Of a stretch of DNA of 64,000 nt, positions 1 to 7,738 are shown piece after piece. Numbering within the stretch: the first letter of the stretch is position 1; every line of letters begins with the position of its first letter. The DNA is from Phycisphaerae bacterium (GTDB taxonomy: Bacteria; Planctomycetota; Phycisphaerae; Sedimentisphaerales; Anaerohalosphaeraceae), in assembly GCA_018052735.1 (NCBI GenBank), contig JAGPMT010000006.1:62001-126000 (forward strand), in the 5' to 3' direction. Position numbers and translations under genes: made by a program. Below the pieces are notes generated by a model. It was not told where the DNA came from and searched no databases. It saw only the letters and a list, made by a program, of their open reading frames with translations.

Positions 1-1777
1 ATGCAGAAAGCGCCTGCCAGTCATAGTGAGCCTCCACGTCCCCTGATATCCGGGTCAGACTGCTGCTGACTTTTTTTTTAACTTCCCCTTTGGTGATGCT
101 GATAAGCGTCTGGCCCGCAGCCCCTTTCAGGTCAAAAGCCCCAATATCTATCGTCTGCTGTTCTGTATCCAGAACAATATCGCATTTCAGCGTTATCCGG
201 TCCTGAATAAACGGTTCGCCGGCTTTCGGGATGATTTTTAAGCCGTCAACTTTTGTATTTTCGGACTGCAGCCGCATCTGCGAACCCGCCGTAGCCGCTT
301 TCAGCGTCGCATCCAGCAGACCGGCTATCTGCATCCCTTCCGGCACCTCGGCAAAAACTTGAGCAAACGGCCATGCCTTGGCAAGGTCAATCTGTGCGCT
401 GGCATCTGCTGAGATAGTCTTTTCCCCGGCCTCCCCCATTGGAACCACCACATTCGATATTTTCACTGCACCCACAGGCGGGGCGGTCATATTGGCCATG
501 GCCACCCGGAGCTGATTTTTGGCCTGATCGACGGTGCAGTCAAATTCCAGCGCATCAACATTCGTTTTGGGGGTTTCGACATCTCCCTTCCGGACAATCA
601 GTTCTCGGACGGTCCCCTTGCCGGCGGCCTTAATCTCCTGCTCTTTCATCAGGACTTTGCCGCGCAGATCCAGCATTCCCCTCATCGAAAGCCCGCCCAT
701 ATCCGCAAACTGGGCAATCAGATTCTGGGTCTGTGCTAAATCGGCGTCAACAGCATAATCGATTGCTTCTGCGGTGCCGGAACAATTGACATTGAAAAAC
801 TCCGAAGCAACAGCGAATTTGTCAATTTTGATTCCCGAATCCTGCTGGGCAGCCGAGACCGTCACAGTAATCGGCTTGGCGGTTTTAATCTGCTGCTGGC
901 CGGTCCCCTGTGAAAAATTATCAATTGTTGCCGTAAGGAAGGCTTGCCCGACTGCATTATTCTGAATTGCAATCGTTCCTTCGGCATTCAAGACACCTGC
1001 GATATCAACTGTCTTGCCTGCCAGTGCAAACAACGGCTTAAGCGAGGCAAGCTGCAGCTTATCAATCTTCACATCAAAGGCGCCTTCTTTGAGTTTCCAG
1101 CCGGTTTTATCGGTTGTTGCCTGCCCTTTGGCCGACAGGGCTGCCGGCTCTCCCTGCCCAACAACATTCATGGATACATCCAGCATGGATCGCTGTCCGG
1201 CGGCTGCCAGATTCACAACCGAAGCAATATTCGTAAAAGAAACCGCCTGCGGCACATCCCCGCCTAATTCCACTGTTGCCCTGCCGTCCACAAGCTCCAG
1301 ATTGATTTGATGAATCGGAAAAGCAGACGGCGTTGCGGATTGCTGCCCGCTTTCACGCTTTTGGGTTTTTCCAGCCGGTTCCTGAACCGCAGGAATCTTC
1401 ACATAAACATCGGGGCCTTCAATCAGCGTTTTGCCCAGATTGATTTTGCCGCCCAGCAGGGCCCAGTATTGCGGCTGGGTTTCCAGCCGGCGGACTTTGA
1501 CCGAAGCCATTCCTGCATTGTCGGCATAAGACAGATTGGTCAGATGGATGCCTTTGAACCAGCCGATAGAGAAATCGTCCATCTGGACCTTTCCATCCAC
1601 CGATTGATTGATTTTGCTTAACAGAAATTGCGTCCCGCCGGCGGATGACAAAAACAGCGGTATCCCGAACAATATCAGCACTGCCAAGCCGGCGATGGAA
1701 ACCAGCCCCCACACGATAAACCATACCCTGCGGTTTGATGGTTTGGGCTTTTCTGCACTACTTGTCTGGCCGCTCAT
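1..1777 (-). CDS. AsmA-like membrane-anchored protein (3' end cut by window edge)
   Basis: About 592 codons are visible and the frame is open through base 1, so the C-terminus is missing. The start is the ATG at 1775-1777, 17 bases after the frr stop. Residues about 17-42 form one hydrophobic segment (VWFIVWGLVSIAGL...), giving a short cytoplasmic N-terminus and a large exported part. The rest alternates beta-rich stretches of the kind 'F.G..L.NL..ad..g...v..v', with many Asn-Leu and Gly-Lys turns and almost no Cys. This pattern is typical of AsmA/DUF748/TamB-like proteins, which are thought to form lipid-conducting grooves between the membranes. It follows frr closely and may share its transcript. 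The family assignment rests on overall pattern, not on a catalytic motif, so function is an inference. Confidence 0.6.
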   Translation of the reverse strand, partial: MSGQTSSAEKPKPSNRRVWFIVWGLVSIAGLAVLILFGIPLFLSSAGGTQFLLSKINQSVDGKVQMDDFSIGWFKGIHLTNLSYADNAGMASVKVRRLETQPQYWALLGGKINLGKTLIEGPDVYVKIPAVQEPAGKTQKRESGQQSATPSAFPIHQINLELVDGRATVELGGDVPQAVSFTNIASVVNLAAAGQRSMLDVSMNVVGQGEPAALSAKGQATTDKTGWKLKEGAFDVKIDKLQLASLKPLFALAGKTVDIAGVLNAEGTIAIQNNAVGQAFLTATIDNFSQGTGQQQIKTAKPITVTVSAAQQDSGIKIDKFAVASEFFNVNCSGTAEAIDYAVDADLAQTQNLIAQFADMGGLSMRGMLDLRGKVLMKEQEIKAAGKGTVRELIVRKGDVETPKTNVDALEFDCTVDQAKNQLRVAMANMTAPPVGAVKISNVVVPMGEAGEKTISADASAQIDLAKAWPFAQVFAEVPEGMQIAGLLDATLKAATAGSQMRLQSENTKVDGLKIIPKAGEPFIQDRITLKCDIVLDTEQQTIDIGAFDLKGAAGQTLISITKGEVKKKVSSSLTRISGDVEAHYDWQALSA

Positions 1778-1794
1778 TGCTGGCCCCTTTCCGA

Positions 1795-2355
1795 TTAATT
1801 GGTCATAATTTCTTCAGACTTATGCTTGATAATCGAATCCACCTCATCGATGAACTTTTTGGTCAATGTATCTATTGTCTCTTTGGCCTTCTTGCAGTCG
1901 TCTTCCGTAATTGTCTTGTTTTTCTGCTCATCATCCAGCTGCTTGTTGGCATCCCGCCGGATATTGCGGATGCTGACTTTGGTTTTTTCGCCCATCTGCT
2001 TGACTTGCTGGACAATCTGCTTGCGGCGTTCCTCGCTCAGCGGCGGAATATTCAGGCGAATCATTTTACCGTCAAGAACAGGAGCCAGACTCAAATCGCT
2101 GGTTTTAATAGCTTTTTCAATATCTTTTAGACAGGCCGGATCAAACGGCTTAATCACAATCGATGATGGTTCCGGCACCGCAATCGTCGCCAGCGACTTC
2201 AGCGGTGTCGGAGAACCGTAATAATCGACACTTAAATTTTCTACAAGTCCCGGCGAGGCTCGCCCTGTTCGCACCGATTTGAGCTCATTGCGGAGAAAAT
2301 CTGCTGTTTTCTCCATTGCGCTTTCATGCATGGCAATTATTTTTCGCGTCGGCAT
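1795..2355 (-). CDS. frr: Ribosome recycling factor
   Basis: This 186-residue protein has the full length of ribosome recycling factor (about 185). It splits post-termination ribosomes together with EF-G. Family hallmarks are visible: an N-terminal helix with 'LRTGRASPGLVENLSVDYYG', then 'PLKSLATIAVPEPSSIVIKPFD' for the beta domain, and the C-terminal 'RKQIVQQVKQMGEKTKVSIRNIRRDAN' helix. A second Met at residue 9 (MHESAMEK) is an alternative start, since the first residues MPTRKIIA are not well conserved. It lies 38 bases after pyrH, in the common bacterial order rpsB-tsf-pyrH-frr. Confidence 0.97.
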   Translation of the reverse strand: MPTRKIIAMHESAMEKTADFLRNELKSVRTGRASPGLVENLSVDYYGSPTPLKSLATIAVPEPSSIVIKPFDPACLKDIEKAIKTSDLSLAPVLDGKMIRLNIPPLSEERRKQIVQQVKQMGEKTKVSIRNIRRDANKQLDDEQKNKTITEDDCKKAKETIDTLTKKFIDEVDSIIKHKSEEIMTN

Positions 2356-2393
2356 ACCATTCCTTTCTATTTCTCAAGCCGTTGGTACTCTTA

Positions 2394-3119
2394 TTACGCC
2401 ACATCCGAAATCAGAGTTCCGACTTTTTTGCCTTCGAGTGCAGCCGTTAAAGCGCCCTCCTTGAAAATGTTCAAGACGACCACAGGGATATGGTTTTCCC
2501 GGCATAAGCTGACCGCCGCCGGGTCCATTATCCGGAGATTTTGCTCCAGAACCTGCTGATAGGACAGCGACTCCACTAGATGCGCTTTCGGATTTTTCAT
2601 CGGATCATCCGTATAAACACCGTCTACTTTCGTCGCTTTAATCATAATATCGGCATTCAGTTCAGACGCCCGCAGGGCGGCGCAGGTGTCGGTGGAAAAG
2701 AACGGATTGCCCGTTCCGCCGGCCAGAATAACCACACGCCCGTTTTCGAGATGCGCTATGGCCTGGCGACGGATAAACGGTTCACAAATAGCCGATATTT
2801 CTATCGCACTGCACACACGGGTCGGCTGGCCCATTTTTTCCAGCGTTTCCTGCAGTGCACAGGCATTAATCACTGTCGCCAGCATTCCCATATAATCGGC
2901 CGTCGTTCGCGGAATATGGCTCTTTTCCGAAAACGCTGCCCCGCGCAGGAAATTGCCTCCCCCTACCACAATGGCAACCTGCGGACCCAGCCGGCAGATT
3001 CTGGCAATTCGCTGCGCTATCGATTCAAGAGCTTCACCCTCTACACCAAAGCCGCCGGGCTTGCAGAAGCTTTCCCCAGACAGTTTCAACAGCACCCGCT
3101 TATATTTTACCGCCGTCAT
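2394..3119 (-). CDS. pyrH: UMP kinase (uridylate kinase)
   Basis: UMP kinase converts UMP to UDP with ATP, the first committed step after UMP synthesis. The 241-residue product shows the amino-acid-kinase fold motifs: KLSGESF near the N-terminus, VGGGNFLRG (glycine-rich phosphate loop), 'ADYMGMLATVINACALQ', and 'VILAGGTGNPFFSTDT'. The chosen start is ATG 3117-3119, preceded by AGGA at a good distance. A longer reading to 3158 would run through the tsf terminator hairpin at 3148-3182 and is rejected. That terminator implies either a separate promoter or read-through for pyrH and frr. Confidence 0.96.
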   Translation of the reverse strand: MTAVKYKRVLLKLSGESFCKPGGFGVEGEALESIAQRIARICRLGPQVAIVVGGGNFLRGAAFSEKSHIPRTTADYMGMLATVINACALQETLEKMGQPTRVCSAIEISAICEPFIRRQAIAHLENGRVVILAGGTGNPFFSTDTCAALRASELNADIMIKATKVDGVYTDDPMKNPKAHLVESLSYQQVLEQNLRIMDPAAVSLCRENHIPVVVLNIFKEGALTAALEGKKVGTLISDVA

Positions 3120-3147
3120 CGTTTTTTCCTGTTCCCATAGATGCAAT

Positions 3148-3182
3148 AAAAAAGGCATCGGAAACTCTTGTTTCCGATGCCT
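3148..3182 (-). terminator. Intrinsic terminator after tsf
   Basis: Perfect 13-bp inverted repeat (3153-3165 with 3170-3182, loop TCTT). On the minus strand it is followed by six T residues (A run at 3148-3153). It lies between the tsf stop and the pyrH start. Confidence 0.88.
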
Positions 3183-3199
3183 GTCATTATATCACAGCA

Positions 3200-4060
3200 T
3201 CAGCCGATTTCAATCCGCACAAACCGTTTTATTTTTGCCCTTCCGCCGGCGGCTTTCGCTGCTTCAGTCAACACCTGCGCCACCGTTTTGCTGTCGTCTT
3301 TGACAAAGGACTGATCAATTAGACAATGTTCCTTGAGAAACTTGGCAATCTTGCCGTCCACAATTTTGTCAATGATGTTGGCAGGTTTGCCTTTGACCTG
3401 CTCGGCAGCAATAGCGCGTTCCCGCTCGATCACAGCCGGATCAAAAGAATCTTTGTCAAGAGCCATCGGATTCATCGCGGTAATGTGCATGCATATTTCA
3501 TCCGCAATCGTTTTGAGTGCCCGGGCAACCGTTGGACTGTCGGCTTCTATTTCCGCCATGGCCCCCACTTTATGATTAAAGTGGACATAGGTGCCAATGA
3601 TGCCGTTAGGACCGGCGGTGTACCGTGCAAAATCACCTACTTCGGTTTTCTCGCCGGTTTTGCTGACGGTATCTGTCAGAATATCAGCAAATTTCCTGCC
3701 TCCCACGGCAACTTCCATCAGTGCAGCTGCGCCCTGTTCAGCCGCTGCTGCAAAACCGCATTCCAGCAAAGCCTCCGCGGCTTGAATAAAATCATCGCTT
3801 TTGGCGACAAAATCCGTTTCACAGCAAAGCGACACCATGACCGCTGTTTTGCCGTCGTTTCGTGTGCTGCAAAGAACGCGCCCTTCCGTGGTTTCACGAC
3901 CGGCTCGTTTCTCCAATGTGGCCAACCCTTTCTTGCGAAGCAGCTCCATTGCCTTATCAAGGTCCCCATTGGCCTCTTCAAGGGCTTTTTTACAATCCAT
4001 CATACCCTGTCCGCTCATCCTGCGCAGTTTAACAACACTTGCCGCTGAAATTTCCGCCAT
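3200..4060 (-). CDS. tsf: Elongation factor Ts
   Basis: EF-Ts is the nucleotide exchange factor for EF-Tu. The 286-residue product starts with the UBA-like N-terminal domain carrying the near-invariant 'GMMDCKKALEEANGD' motif. The core follows with 'VSLCCETDFVAKSDDF' (the TDFV contact to EF-Tu), and the C-terminal part contains 'LKEHCLIDQSFVKDDSKTV'. Length matches the standard two-subdomain form. It is downstream of rpsB and separated from it by 115 bases that contain a terminator-like hairpin. Confidence 0.97.
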   Translation of the reverse strand: MAEISAASVVKLRRMSGQGMMDCKKALEEANGDLDKAMELLRKKGLATLEKRAGRETTEGRVLCSTRNDGKTAVMVSLCCETDFVAKSDDFIQAAEALLECGFAAAAEQGAAALMEVAVGGRKFADILTDTVSKTGEKTEVGDFARYTAGPNGIIGTYVHFNHKVGAMAEIEADSPTVARALKTIADEICMHITAMNPMALDKDSFDPAVIERERAIAAEQVKGKPANIIDKIVDGKIAKFLKEHCLIDQSFVKDDSKTVAQVLTEAAKAAGGRAKIKRFVRIEIG

Positions 4061-4107
4061 TGTCTAACTCCTGATATTTCGTCTGTTTATTCTGTACATA
4101 ACCGATG

Positions 4108-4151
4108 AAAAAAAGGCGGCCCCTGCATCTGTTGAGGCATCTGCCGGGGCC
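4108..4151 (-). terminator. Terminator-like hairpin between rpsB and tsf
   Basis: GGCCCC (4118-4123) pairs with GGGGCC (4146-4151), with an inner GCA/TGC extension after one mismatch and a loop of about 14 bases. On the minus strand a run of seven T follows (4108-4114). It probably attenuates rather than fully blocks transcription into tsf. Confidence 0.65.
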
Positions 4152-4175
4152 AGTCGTTTTAATCACCGAATACTG

Positions 4176-5012
4176 TTACTGAGCAGGGCTCTCGGCCGGC
4201 TGGGAGACCTCAGTACTGCTCTTTTCTTCTGTCTGCTCCTGCGTTTCCTGGGCAGCCGCTAAAACCCGGCGGCGGGAACGCGTACGGGCGGCACGTGCTC
4301 CTGCCGCTGCCGTGACATCCTCCTGCTTGACCATTGTCTTGCCCTCTGCCACAGCCGAAGCCATCTGGTCCAGCAGAATCTCGATTGCCTTGATAGAATC
4401 GTCATTGCCCGGGATTGCCACATCAACGGTATCCGGATCAGAATCGGTATCAATTATGGCAATAGTCGGAATGCCCAATTTCCGTGCTTCACGCAGCGCG
4501 ATATACTCCTTTTTGGCATCCACCACCACCATAGCCCCCGGCATCCGGCTCATCCGGCGAATGCCTTCAAGGTTGGTTTTTATCTTGGCAAGTTCGCGTT
4601 TCAGACGCGCCCCCTGTTTCTTGCTTTGGGATTCAATCTGGCCGGAGGCCTCCATCGCTTCCAGTTCCTCCAGACGCTGAAGACGGGAACGAATGGTTCG
4701 GAAATTGGTCAATGTGCCGCCCAGCCACCGTTCAGACACATAGTGCATTCCGCACTTTTCGGCCGCACTTTGAACGGCTTTCTTCGCCTGCCGTTTAGTA
4801 CCCACAAATACCACATCGCGGCCGTTGGAGACCACATTGGCAAGGAGCTTTTTGGCAATCATCAGCCCCTTTAAGGTTTCTTTTACATTGATAATATGGA
4901 TCATCCCGCGTTTGCCGAAGATGTACGGCTTCATCTTTGGATCCCAGCGGCTGACCGCATGCCCGAAATGTACGCCCGCGCTGATTAGCTCGCGGGCAAG
5001 TTCCTTATTCAC
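4176..5012 (-). CDS. rpsB: 30S ribosomal protein S2
   Basis: Ribosomal protein S2 of the small subunit, 278 residues. Typical blocks are visible: 'LISAGVHFGHAVSRWDPKMKPYIFGKR', 'VFVGTKRQAKKAVQSAAEKCG', 'ERWLGGTLTNF.TIRSRL', and 'IPTIAIIDTDSDPDTVDVAIPGNDDS'. The last about 35 residues are a Gln/Glu/Ser-rich tail beyond the usual end. Translation starts at GTG 5010-5012 with a strong GGAGG (5022-5026) upstream. It is the first gene of the rpsB-tsf pair and has a long leader (see promoter entries). Confidence 0.97.
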   Translation of the reverse strand: MNKELARELISAGVHFGHAVSRWDPKMKPYIFGKRGMIHIINVKETLKGLMIAKKLLANVVSNGRDVVFVGTKRQAKKAVQSAAEKCGMHYVSERWLGGTLTNFRTIRSRLQRLEELEAMEASGQIESQSKKQGARLKRELAKIKTNLEGIRRMSRMPGAMVVVDAKKEYIALREARKLGIPTIAIIDTDSDPDTVDVAIPGNDDSIKAIEILLDQMASAVAEGKTMVKQEDVTAAAGARAARTRSRRRVLAAAQETQEQTEEKSSTEVSQPAESPAQ

Positions 5013-5088
5013 AGAAACTTACCTCCACTGCAATTAAAATTACATTGACTTCTTGCCTATACTGCTTCTCGGCCTACGCAGCCGACAG

Positions 5089-5125
5089 GACAAATAAGGT
5101 ACTTGATAAACCCTATGCCTGTCAA
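5089..5125 (-). promoter_or_regulatory. Candidate proximal rpsB promoter
   Basis: On the minus strand, TTGACA (5120-5125) and TACCTT (5096-5101) are separated by 18 bases. This would give a short rpsB leader of about 75 bases. Confidence 0.4.
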
Positions 5126-5177
5126 GAAATTAAGAGAAAAAATGGAAATTTTTTACTGAAATCTCTCCATCCCAAGA

Positions 5178-5213
5178 CTTGATGGCTATTATGCTCCCAT
5201 ATTTGGCTGTCAA
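5178..5213 (-). promoter_or_regulatory. Candidate distal rpsB promoter
   Basis: On the minus strand, TTGACA (5208-5213) and TAATAG (5186-5191) are separated by 16 bases. Transcription from here would give a leader of about 165 bases before rpsB, long enough for the S2 autoregulatory leader known in many bacteria. No specific S2-binding structure was identified. The rest of the 5013-5597 gap holds no credible gene. Confidence 0.5.
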
Positions 5214-5494
5214 ATGCACGCCTTTTTTTATGAAAACTTGTCAAAAACACCCCATTACAGATATATTTAGTCCCATTATGGAATAGTGAAAATAGTTCGG
5301 GTTTGTACTTATCAAATTCTACTCCTGCATAACGCTGTTAATGCTGTTAGTCTGGATATTCGCAATGGAGGGTATCAGGCAAGGCCCCTAAAGCGGCACA
5401 AATCGGGGATTTGCCAACGCCGGTCAATATTTACAGATTTTATTGCCCCCCCTGTACCTATTGCAGCTTTCCGTTAGGGCTAATCCAAATATTG

Positions 5495-5526
5495 AAAAAA
5501 ACTTCCGGCACCTCTTATGCTGCCGG
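5495..5526 (-). terminator. Intrinsic terminator downstream of the MCE gene
   Basis: CCGGCA (5505-5510) pairs with TGCCGG (5521-5526), loop 10. On the minus strand it is followed by seven T (5495-5501). It lies about 70 bases past the stop of the MCE/MlaD gene. Confidence 0.65.
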
Positions 5527-5597
5527 CTGGAAAAGTACAAGCAACAAATTTATTGAAGACCACAGGCTGAGCAATCAATCCAAGTCATTTCAAGAGC

Positions 5598-6509
5598 TTA
5601 CCACTTGATGCGGATGCCTTTTTCGCGGGCATCGGCGGCCCATTCTTTTATCTGCTGAAGAGCCATTTGAAGCTCCCGGCTGCTTTCGATGAGGTTTTCA
5701 TACAGCCGACCGTCATTCAGCAATTTACCTGCAGTACCTTGACCGGATTCGATTTTTGCCATTACCTGCCGGAATTCGGACAGCGCCCCTTCCAGCTGCT
5801 CGGCAGCAAGTCCGATTTTGTCGGATATTTGCCGTACTTTTTCATTGCCGGTATCGGAAAACTGCTGAATCGATTTAAGGGTGGTATCGGCTTGTGCGGT
5901 AGCGGCTTCTATGTTGGCCAGCATTTTCTTAATATTGGTCTGGTTATCCTGATCTCCTATTATCTGATTGGCATTATCCGCCAGCGCTGCAATGGAATCG
6001 ACCAAATTTTCCAGCTTGGCCTGTATCTGGGGCGGGAAAAAGTCGCTGGTTGTCCCTACTTTGCCGTTTTCCAGCACCATTTTATCTTCTAAAAATCCTT
6101 CTGCTAATGCGGTTTTCTGCGGATCCTGAACCAGTTCAATATAGCTGCTTCCAAGTCCTCGCTTCATCACATAAATATCAACATTTTTTGGTATATCGGT
6201 ATAGCGGTTTTCGATTGCCATTGTAACCCCGACCCGGTGGAATTTAAGGCCGTTCACTTCGTACACCTGCGGTGGAGCGACATTCATCACCCGGCCTATC
6301 TGATAGCCGCAGTAATTGACCGGCGTATCTTTCTGGACCCCCGGCGCTTCAGGAAAATAGACCAGAACAACAAATGATTTTATTTTGCTGACAGCCAGTG
6401 GAAGGTCACGGAAGCGGAACAGCATCCATAAAAAAGCAATCAATGCAATAAGAACAAAGACTCCGACGACCATATTTTTCTGCCGCTGTCTGGTTTGATA
6501 ATCGGTCAT
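5598..6509 (-). CDS. MCE/MlaD-family lipid transport protein
   Basis: 303 residues with a short cytoplasmic N-terminus, a transmembrane helix at about 13-32 (NMVVGVFVLIALIAFLWMLF), and an MCE domain at about 42-125 containing 'VLVYFPEAPGVQKDTPVNYCGYQIGRV'. An alpha-helical, coiled-coil-prone C-terminal half follows. MCE proteins form periplasmic rings that carry lipids between membranes; MlaD is the best-known member. No MlaE permease, MlaF ATPase or other MCE partner is next to it. Its start overlaps the MerR stop (ATGA), so the two are translationally coupled, which is unusual. Confidence 0.87.
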   Translation of the reverse strand: MTDYQTRQRQKNMVVGVFVLIALIAFLWMLFRFRDLPLAVSKIKSFVVLVYFPEAPGVQKDTPVNYCGYQIGRVMNVAPPQVYEVNGLKFHRVGVTMAIENRYTDIPKNVDIYVMKRGLGSSYIELVQDPQKTALAEGFLEDKMVLENGKVGTTSDFFPPQIQAKLENLVDSIAALADNANQIIGDQDNQTNIKKMLANIEAATAQADTTLKSIQQFSDTGNEKVRQISDKIGLAAEQLEGALSEFRQVMAKIESGQGTAGKLLNDGRLYENLIESSRELQMALQQIKEWAADAREKGIRIKW

Positions 6510-6796
6510 TTTTCTAATCCCTTCCTGTCTTGCTGGCTTTTGACAAAGAGTTCCCGTATTGCTCGCAGCGGATAGCCGCTCTTGTTGAGCTTGTGAATCA
6601 GCCGAATCCGTTCAATTGCCTGTTGGTCAAACAGACGACGTCCGGTAGGAGAAATCTCAGTCGGCTCGAGCAATCCAACCATCAGATAATACTGAAGCGA
6701 CTGCCGCGACACACCCGCCTTTCGGGCCGCCGGACCTATCTGCATCAACTTAGGCTGCTCGTTATGGCTGGTCTGGCTTTCGGCTATGGTATTCAT
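6506..6796 (-). CDS. Small MerR-family regulator
   Basis: 96 residues, essentially only the winged-helix DNA-binding domain: 'QIGPAARKAGVSRQSLQYYLMVGLLEPTEISPTGRRLFDQQAIERIRLIHKL'. The HTH, the Y-Y/L-x-x-GLL turn and the R-R-x-F wing fit MerR. No cysteine or ligand-binding C-terminal domain follows, so the signal, if any, is unknown. It starts three bases after rnpA and overlaps the MCE gene by four bases, so it may regulate its own operon. Met at residue 18 is an alternative start. Confidence 0.85.
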   Translation of the reverse strand: MNTIAESQTSHNEQPKLMQIGPAARKAGVSRQSLQYYLMVGLLEPTEISPTGRRLFDQQAIERIRLIHKLNKSGYPLRAIRELFVKSQQDRKGLEK

Positions 6797-6799
6797 TAT

Positions 6800-7222
6800 T
6801 TATTTATTTTCTGCTTTATTAGACTTTTTTATGAGATTATGGAGCATAGACAAAAAAAGATGCTCCAAGTCCTCAACCTGCATTTGAGACAATTCCTGTT
6901 TTTTTGGCTTAGCCGTTCCTGCTTTTTGTTTCGGCATTTTCTGCGTAAAAATCAAAATATAGTCATAGCCTGCGGGAATTTGATGCTGATTAAGCCGAAA
7001 GACCTCACGCGCAAGCCGTTTGAGCCGGTTGCGAAGAACGGCATTACCTATCGCTCTGCCGACCGATACGCCGAAACGGGGTATGTTCAGGTTGTTGGGG
7101 GCTGCATACAGCCGCAGCATTTGCGAGCAGACAAAGCACTTCTGCGACAGTACTTTAGCAAATTCCCGTTCCGATACCACTCGCTGCGATTTTCGAAAAA
7201 ATAAACGTTCCAAACTAAACAC
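6800..7222 (-). CDS. rnpA: Ribonuclease P protein component
   Basis: RnpA binds RNase P RNA and aids 5' maturation of tRNAs. The basic RNR signature is visible as 'RFGVSVGRAIGNAVLRNRLKRLAREVFRLN' (residues about 49-78), after 'LERLFFRKSQRVVSEREFAKVL'. The ORF begins with GTG at 7220-7222, but GGGAG lies only one base upstream. The TTG three codons later (7213) has a better spacing of eight bases and may be the real start. A C-terminal tail rich in Lys, Gln and Asn makes it longer (140) than most homologues. The usual partner rpmH is not found upstream. Confidence 0.93.
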   Translation of the reverse strand: MFSLERLFFRKSQRVVSEREFAKVLSQKCFVCSQMLRLYAAPNNLNIPRFGVSVGRAIGNAVLRNRLKRLAREVFRLNQHQIPAGYDYILIFTQKMPKQKAGTAKPKKQELSQMQVEDLEHLFLSMLHNLIKKSNKAENK

Positions 7223-7294
7223 TCCCGATATATCCTGTGATTATTATCGGCTATCGCAGCTTATATGCTAAAGATTTGATTGGAAGAGAGTTAA

Positions 7295-7326
7295 ATAAAA
7301 AAGGCCCTGTCCAAAGACAGGGCCTT
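7295..7326 (-). terminator. Intrinsic terminator of cspA
   Basis: Perfect 11-bp stem (7301-7311 with 7316-7326, loop CAAA), followed on the minus strand by a T-rich run (7297-7302). It ends the cspA transcript about 25 bases past the stop. Confidence 0.9.
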
Positions 7327-7349
7327 TCGAGTTTGTCAAGCTGTGAACC

Positions 7350-7553
7350 TTAGGCGGGGACTACATTGGTCGCGCACGGACCCTTTTTGCCCTGCCCCAC
7401 TTCAAAACTGACTTTCTGGTTTTCATCAAGGCTTGCATAGCCCTGCATCCGGATTTCGGAGAAATGCACAAACAAATCATCGCCGCCGTCATCCGGTTTG
7501 ATGAAACCAAAACCTTTACTCGCGTTGAACCACTTTACTGTACCTGTACTCAC
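7350..7553 (-). CDS. Cold-shock protein (CSD nucleic-acid chaperone)
   Basis: Single cold-shock domain of 67 residues, an OB fold binding single-stranded RNA and DNA. RNP1 is KGFGFIKPD and RNP2 is DLFVHFSEI, both intact, with the usual opening [16 protein letters not shown]. The start is taken as GTG 7551-7553, because AAGGAG ends seven bases before it. The ATG at 7574, seven codons upstream, sits inside a hairpin and has no ribosome site. The gene is monocistronic, with its own promoter and terminator. Confidence 0.95.
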   Translation of the reverse strand: MSTGTVKWFNASKGFGFIKPDDGGDDLFVHFSEIRMQGYASLDENQKVSFEVGQGKKGPCATNVVPA

Positions 7554-7565
7554 TACTGTACTCCT

Positions 7566-7685
7566 TGGTCTCATAGAGACCGTCTAACTGTTGTCTCTCG
7601 ATTTAATTGAAGGAGACTACCCTTGAGAGACCAAAGGATACTCTCCAAAGGATAGCATTATATCGTATAGCCAGGATAAAAAAAA
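7566..7685 (-). promoter_or_regulatory. cspA promoter and structured leader
   Basis: A consensus -10 (TATAAT, 7657-7662, minus strand) is preceded by a T-rich, poor -35. The leader is about 100 bases long. It contains a GGTCTC/GAGACC hairpin immediately 5' of the AAGGAG site of cspA, plus further GAGAC/GTCTC complementarity. Long structured leaders are usual for temperature-controlled csp mRNAs. Confidence 0.55.
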
Positions 7686-7738
7686 GAAAAAATACTCCAA
7701 AAGTAAAGAATTTTTTATTCTGCATAATCTGTATCGCA

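Noticed and set aside
3120-3158. Upstream extension of pyrH
   Set aside because: It would translate the tsf terminator hairpin; the ATG at 3119 has a proper ribosome site.
5286-5477. Plus-strand 63-codon open frame in the gap between rpsB and the MCE gene
   Set aside because: No ribosome site, no fold-like pattern, and it overlaps the minus-strand MCE downstream region; treated as chance.
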